Part shown: in pieces, positions 39,960 to 43,183 of the stretch
Position numbering within the stretch: position 1 is the first letter of the stretch
How the letters are laid out: the number at the start of each line of letters is the position of its first letter
NCBI RefSeq assembly: GCF_010672525.1
Contig: NZ_JAAHGH010000002.1
Location: 161,399-204,581, forward strand
DNA: 43,183 nucleotides
Direction of reading: 5' to 3'
Source: Okeania sp. SIO2B3
Lineage (GTDB): Bacteria > Cyanobacteriota > Cyanobacteriia > Cyanobacteriales > Microcoleaceae
The notes under the pieces: generated by a model
The model's input: the letters and a program-made list of their open reading frames with translations, nothing else
What the model was told of the DNA's origin: nothing
The model's database searches: none
Translations under genes and position numbers: made by a program

Positions 39960-40538
39960 ATGTTGAAAAAACACAGATTTACACTAGCGCGTCGAGGTCA
40001 AAAAGGTCAAGCATTATTTGAGGTTCGGAAGGCGCTTGATATATACCCAAAACATAGGTTAGCTAAAGAACTTAAAGAAGAATACCAGGAAGCCGAAAAA
40101 GAACGAGCATTACCAAAAGGTTCTGGACCTTTTGCTCAAGCTAAACGTGTTGATGTCATACAAAATGATTCTAAAAAAGCGATCAAGTTGTATCATCAAG
40201 CTATTAAAGAAAACGATCAAACTGAAAGTGCAGTTAAAGATCTTGCTGCTCTTTATTTAAGGGAGGGGCGAGATGATGATGCGATCAAACTTTTGAATAA
40301 ACACCACAATAAAGTTAGTAATAAACAGACCATTATTAATCAGCTTGCAGAAATTTATAAAAGAAATGGAAGATATCAACAAGAAATATCTTGTCTAGAG
40401 AATATTTTGCATTTTACGAACGATCGGCAACCTAACATTTACAAGCGTATTGCTAGAGCACAATTTAATTTAGAGCAATACCAAGAATCAAAAAAGACAT
40501 TAGAAAAGGTTCTACAACAATCTCCTGCTAAATTGTAA
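39960..40538 (+). CDS. TPR-repeat protein, possibly truncated
   Basis: The 192-residue helical protein has tetratricopeptide-type helices (GQKGQALFEVRKALDIYPKH, SKKAIKLYHQAIKENDQTES, AVKDLAALYLREGRDDDAIK, LAEIYKRNGRYQQEISCLEN, IARAQFNLEQYQESKKTLEK). No catalytic domain is present. It could be the TPR part of a larger protein whose N-terminus is gone, since it begins mid-repeat and has a Lys-rich first segment. Its end overlaps the convergent gene by 11 bases. A protein-protein interaction role is typical. Confidence 0.6.
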   Translation: MLKKHRFTLARRGQKGQALFEVRKALDIYPKHRLAKELKEEYQEAEKERALPKGSGPFAQAKRVDVIQNDSKKAIKLYHQAIKENDQTESAVKDLAALYLREGRDDDAIKLLNKHHNKVSNKQTIINQLAEIYKRNGRYQQEISCLENILHFTNDRQPNIYKRIARAQFNLEQYQESKKTLEKVLQQSPAKL

Positions 40539-40938
40539 TCTCATAGCCACCTTTGCAAATAGCATCTTTAGGTATACCAGCGGGGGAAAATATGACTACA
40601 CCTGCTAAATCTCCAGGTGTATCTTTATTTGCAGCATACTTAAAATCTTTCTCCTGACATATATTTTTAGCAGCAGCAACTAAATTATCAAAAACTGGTT
40701 GATCACATCCTAACATCCATTGTTTTGCTTGATTATTATTGTTAATAATTACTTCTAATTGTGTCTGTATATATTCAATGCTGCCTCCCATAACAAGAGC
40801 GGTCACAAAATCTTTATTGTTGTCTAAATCCTGCGACATAAACACACTATCAGTAATTTGTTTATACCCTGTATTTCTTTGTTTCGGTATTATACCAAAA
40901 TTAGGTTCTAACTGTTTTCTACGTTTTGCTTCACCCAT
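40528..40938 (-). CDS. Conserved hypothetical protein, MGEAKRRK start
   Basis: The 136-residue protein begins MGEAKRRKQLEPNFG, a start shared by many small cyanobacterial proteins, then continues with a globular part containing FMSQDLDNNKDFVTALVMGG and VIFSPAGIPKDAICKGGYEI. I cannot assign a domain or activity. There is no membrane segment. It is tail-to-tail with the TPR gene (11-bp overlap). Confidence 0.6.
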   Translation of the reverse strand: MGEAKRRKQLEPNFGIIPKQRNTGYKQITDSVFMSQDLDNNKDFVTALVMGGSIEYIQTQLEVIINNNNQAKQWMLGCDQPVFDNLVAAAKNICQEKDFKYAANKDTPGDLAGVVIFSPAGIPKDAICKGGYEITI

Positions 40939-41381
40939 ACAAAATTTTTCCTAAATGTATTGCGACCGCTCTCCACAAAACCTAATATTTATAATAGGAA
41001 TTGTTTTGTTATAGACTATATGAATAGTATAACAAAAAATCTAATAACTAATCAAATGAAAATGAAAATACCTTTACCACTCTAGACATGGATGGCACCA
41101 TTCGTAAATCTAAGTATACTTCATATTGACATTAACTATTAATGATTTTAATTGATAATTTAGTAGTAGGTATATCCAGAGACAGTAGACTATTAATTGT
41201 TAATTACCTAATTGATATTGTCGGACATTCTCTCCTAAAGTTCTCTCTTAAAATTTGTGACGGATTCCACCTTTAAATGTTATAATTATGGTGTACAACA
41301 GATAAATAAAGATGGTAGTCAATATAAAATCCGTACATCACTATTTGATATTGTTAATCATTAATTAGGAGAAAAAATACT
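40939..41381. other. Spacer upstream of the intact Rpn gene
   Basis: It is AT-rich. A short frame near 41260-41360 (CYNYGVQQINKDGSQYKIRT...) could be the tail of an unidentified protein, since it stops at a TAA just before the Rpn gene. The Rpn gene has a clear TTAGGAG site at 41366-41372. I do not name anything else. Confidence 0.4.
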
Positions 41382-42314
41382 ATGAAATTTGTTAGTCCTA
41401 AGATAGATTATGCTTTTAAAAAAATCTTCGGTTCGCAGCAAAGTCAAGATATCTTAATTAGCTTTCTCAATGCCATAATTTATGGGGGAAAAAAAAATAT
41501 TCAGTCTTTGACAATTGTTAATCCTTTTAATCCTGGTCAATTGCTCAGTTTAAAAGATACATATTTAGATGTCAAAGCTGTTTTAGTAGATGGTTCTATT
41601 GTAGTGATTGAAATGCAAGTAGCACGAATGACTGCTTTTAACAAACGGGTAGCTTATAACCTAGCTAATACTTGTGCCAATCAGTTAGAAACAGAAGAAG
41701 ATTGTCTCCTACTAAATCCGGCGATCGCTGTGACTATTACAGATTTTATTTTGTTTAAAGATACTGAAGATGTAATTAATAAGTTTGTCTTTCAACAGGA
41801 GACTAAAAACTTTAAATTTCTAGAAGAAGAATTACAACTATTTTTTGTAGAATTGCCCAAGTTTAAGAAAAATTTGTCTGAGTTAGATAGTTTGAGTGAT
41901 AAGTGGATTTATTTTCTCAAAGGTGCTAGCCGTTTAGATGAGATACCGGAGAATTTAAGAGAAGTGTCGGAAATAGAAAAGGCTTTAAATGTTGCTAATA
42001 AAATTAACATGACAGCGGAGGAGTTAGACATAGTTGAGCGTCGAGGAATAGCAATGCAAGATGAAAGAGGACAGATAACTTATGCGGAACAACAAGGGGA
42101 GCAAAGAGGAGAACAAAGAGGGGAACAAAAAGGCCAACAAAAAGGGAGAGCGCAATTAATAATACGTCAACTTAAAAAGCGTTTTGGAGAAATTCCAGAG
42201 ACAATAATTAGTCAAATTGAAGATTTATCTGTTGCAGATTTGGATAATTTAGGGGAAGATTTTTTAGACTTTAATAATTTGGAAGATTTGTTGAGTTGGT
42301 GGCCGAATAATTAA
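41382..42314 (+). CDS. rpn: Rpn-family PD-(D/E)XK nuclease with DUF4351
   Basis: The 310-residue protein has the PDDEXK_2 transposase/nuclease domain at about 1-195 (FVSPKIDYAFKKIFGS; catalytic Asp63 and Glu77-X-Gln79 in DVKAVLVDGSIVVIEMQV). A linker follows, with a four-residue repeat (EQQGEQRGEQRGEQKGQQKG, about 236-255), and then the DUF4351 helices (about 262-310, FGEIPETIISQIEDLSVADL to DLLSWW). Rpn proteins are Ca2+- and Mg2+-dependent DNA nucleases that promote RecA-independent recombination. The Gln-rich linker is coded by a short tandem DNA repeat, so its length may vary. It is the intact relative of the fragments at 7905-8823. Confidence 0.9.
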   Translation: MKFVSPKIDYAFKKIFGSQQSQDILISFLNAIIYGGKKNIQSLTIVNPFNPGQLLSLKDTYLDVKAVLVDGSIVVIEMQVARMTAFNKRVAYNLANTCANQLETEEDCLLLNPAIAVTITDFILFKDTEDVINKFVFQQETKNFKFLEEELQLFFVELPKFKKNLSELDSLSDKWIYFLKGASRLDEIPENLREVSEIEKALNVANKINMTAEELDIVERRGIAMQDERGQITYAEQQGEQRGEQRGEQKGQQKGRAQLIIRQLKKRFGEIPETIISQIEDLSVADLDNLGEDFLDFNNLEDLLSWWPNN

Positions 42315-42612
42315 TAATGAATAATTAAGAGGTGATAGTTAATAATTATTCATTCAACAATTCACGCCTTGAATCCGACCATTTTTGTAATGAATAATGA
42401 ATAATTACAAAGCATAAATCAAGTCAGAGACTCTCTTATTAATTATCAATGCAACGACGAGTGATAATTATTAATTGTTTGTTAATTATTCAGAACAGGT
42501 AATTATTAATTGTTAATTGTTAATTACTGAAAGGAACGATCTTGAACCACAGTAGGGAGATTTCATAGAACATCCCTACATTGATTTAGTTATTATTTGA
42601 TTTGTTGCTTAG
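42315..42612. repeat. AT-rich spacer with TTAATAATTATTAATTG repeats
   Basis: The spacer consists mainly of degenerate TAATTATT / TTAATTGTTAATT repeats, like those between other genes in the window, and has no recognised gene. The last part (about 42545-42590) has AGGGAGATTTCATAG. Confidence 0.5.
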
Positions 42613-43059
42613 TTAAGATGTCAGTACCTCATCAAGAATTACAATGGGTAAGCCTGTGACTACCCTTAGTTGTCCATCGTTGGTGAGAAACTGGGTACAG
42701 CCAGTAGCGATCGCAGTTGCTGCATGAATAGCATCAGGTGTTTTTCATGAAGGAATAGTTGCGCGTAGTCTAGCTGCTTCACGCAGAATAGGCAAACCAA
42801 CTGGGATGAGTTGCAGCACTGAAGAAAGAAGTAGCTGCTCATAGGTAGTAATCAGATTGATGTTAGATTGCCTAAATGGGAGTACTAGAGATTCCATGAG
42901 CGTAAGTTCGCTAGTAATCAACTCAACTTGTCCTGCTTGAAATTTTTGCCACAGCGGTTGCAGCAATTGCCAATAATTGGGATTGACCTCAATTGTATAA
43001 ATTACAACTGAGGTGTCGATGTAAATTCTGGCGGAATCTGGTAAATTTAGTTGTCCCAT
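42613..43059 (-). pseudogene. PIN-domain toxin with a nonsense codon
   Basis: The intact frame would be 148 codons: IYIDTSVVIYTIEVNPNYWQ (Asp of the PIN motif), LITSELTLMESLVLPF (Glu), LREAARLRATIPS, TGA (42745-42747), KTPDAIHAATAIATGCTQFL, TNDGQLRVVTGLPIVILDEV. A stop separates RATIPS from KTPDAIHAA, which carries a third catalytic Asp; Leu or Trp would be expected. The N-terminal 104 codons are open but cannot form a full PIN fold. The start overlaps the antitoxin gene by 13 bases. Confidence 0.75.
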
Positions 43060-43183
43060 GAATCTCTTTCGGCTTGCAGGTTACGGTTAATTTCTTCGGC
43101 GCTTCTGAGGGTTCCTCTGCTACGCGCCTGCTCAATCCATTCCAGAATATTTTGTCGCACTAATAGTGGTTGCTCTGGTAGCA
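43047..43183 (-). CDS. Antitoxin of the PIN module (partial, runs off the window)
   Basis: The last 44 codons are in view (LLPEQPLLVRQNILEWIEQA, RSRGTLRSAEEINRNLQAER, DSWDN). The sequence is acidic and ends with a segment typical of antitoxin C-termini in VapBC-type pairs. The stop lies 13 bases inside the PIN gene start. The start is beyond the window. The toxin behind it is broken by a TGA. Confidence 0.65.
   Translation of the reverse strand, partial: LPEQPLLVRQNILEWIEQARSRGTLRSAEEINRNLQAERDSWDN

Noticed and set aside
40528-40938. Antitoxin or defence function for the MGEAKRRK protein
   Set aside because: No motif supports it and the start is shared by many unrelated small cyanobacterial proteins.
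30542-43059. Recoded genetic code (TGA as Trp or TAA/TAG as Gln) to explain the internal stops
   Set aside because: Ordinary genes in the window use TGG and CAA/CAG normally and end at TGA, TAA and TAG; the stops are restricted to decaying gene families.
1-43183. tRNA, rRNA or riboswitch
   Set aside because: No cloverleaf-like or aptamer-like conserved sequence was seen by reading; a covariance search would be needed to exclude small ones.

Overview
The window looks like a chromosomal segment of a filamentous marine cyanobacterium of the Trichodesmium/Okeania/Microcoleaceae type. The evidence is low GC, low coding density, many HIP1 sites (GCGATCGC), a cyanobacterial quinol-type terminal oxidase operon, XisI, DUF29, Rpn/DUF4351 and NACHT families, and a very heavy load of small dispersed repeats. 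The genus is an inference.

Layout. 1-3700: fdhD with a MITE at its 3' end, a NACHT ATPase fragment enclosed by repeats, and two copies of one MITE. 3701-7622: fur, a large acidic conserved protein convergent with it, and a CheY-like receiver protein. 7623-9050: a graveyard of Rpn nuclease and antitoxin fragments cut by MITEs. 9081-11439: a GMC oxidoreductase and a ten-unit tandem array. 11552-17956: an alternative respiratory terminal oxidase operon (two DUF2231 membrane proteins, ctaC, ctaD, ctaE, all on the minus strand). An IscB element has inserted between the second DUF2231 gene and ctaC, and repeats fill the later gaps. 17957-22611: AT-rich spacer, a decayed DUF4347/RTX-type protein, an alpha/beta hydrolase, a DUF3598 protein and a wrecked tnpB. 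22979-30021: a quinone-oxidoreductase-like protein, DUF29, a short-chain dehydrogenase with a YX6K motif, two tandem alpha/beta-hydrolase-fold proteins without catalytic residues, and an ABC exporter-type protein. 30254-35004: a defence/toxin-antitoxin island (xisI, PIN, vWA-MoxR-associated HTH, DUF6232, effector-associated small protein, vapC, nucleotidyltransferase, yoeB and its antitoxin). Most toxin-antitoxin members here carry a nonsense codon. 35230-43183: a Ca2+-type P-ATPase, an orphan cytosine-5 methyltransferase, a TPR fragment, an intact Rpn nuclease and a broken PIN module at the edge.

The strongest observations follow. (1) A 294-residue IscB keeps the RuvC-I Asp, bridge helix, RuvC-III and C-terminal part, but has lost RuvC-II and HNH in one in-frame deletion. 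A well-structured omegaRNA/HEARO-like region with a 10-bp long-range helix lies directly upstream. (2) The window's TnpB has also lost its RuvC-II segment, here replaced by a GC-rich hairpin repeat. (3) A 23-bp mobile repeat (TTCCTGCGG...GCGCAAAC) occurs six times, several of them inside reading frames. (4) MITEs are nested up to three deep, and one supplies the stop codon of fdhD. (5) The nonsense codons in the toxin-antitoxin genes fall where Gln or Trp is expected or plausible.

All calls come from reading the sequence and from memory of protein families. No database search or folding programme was run.
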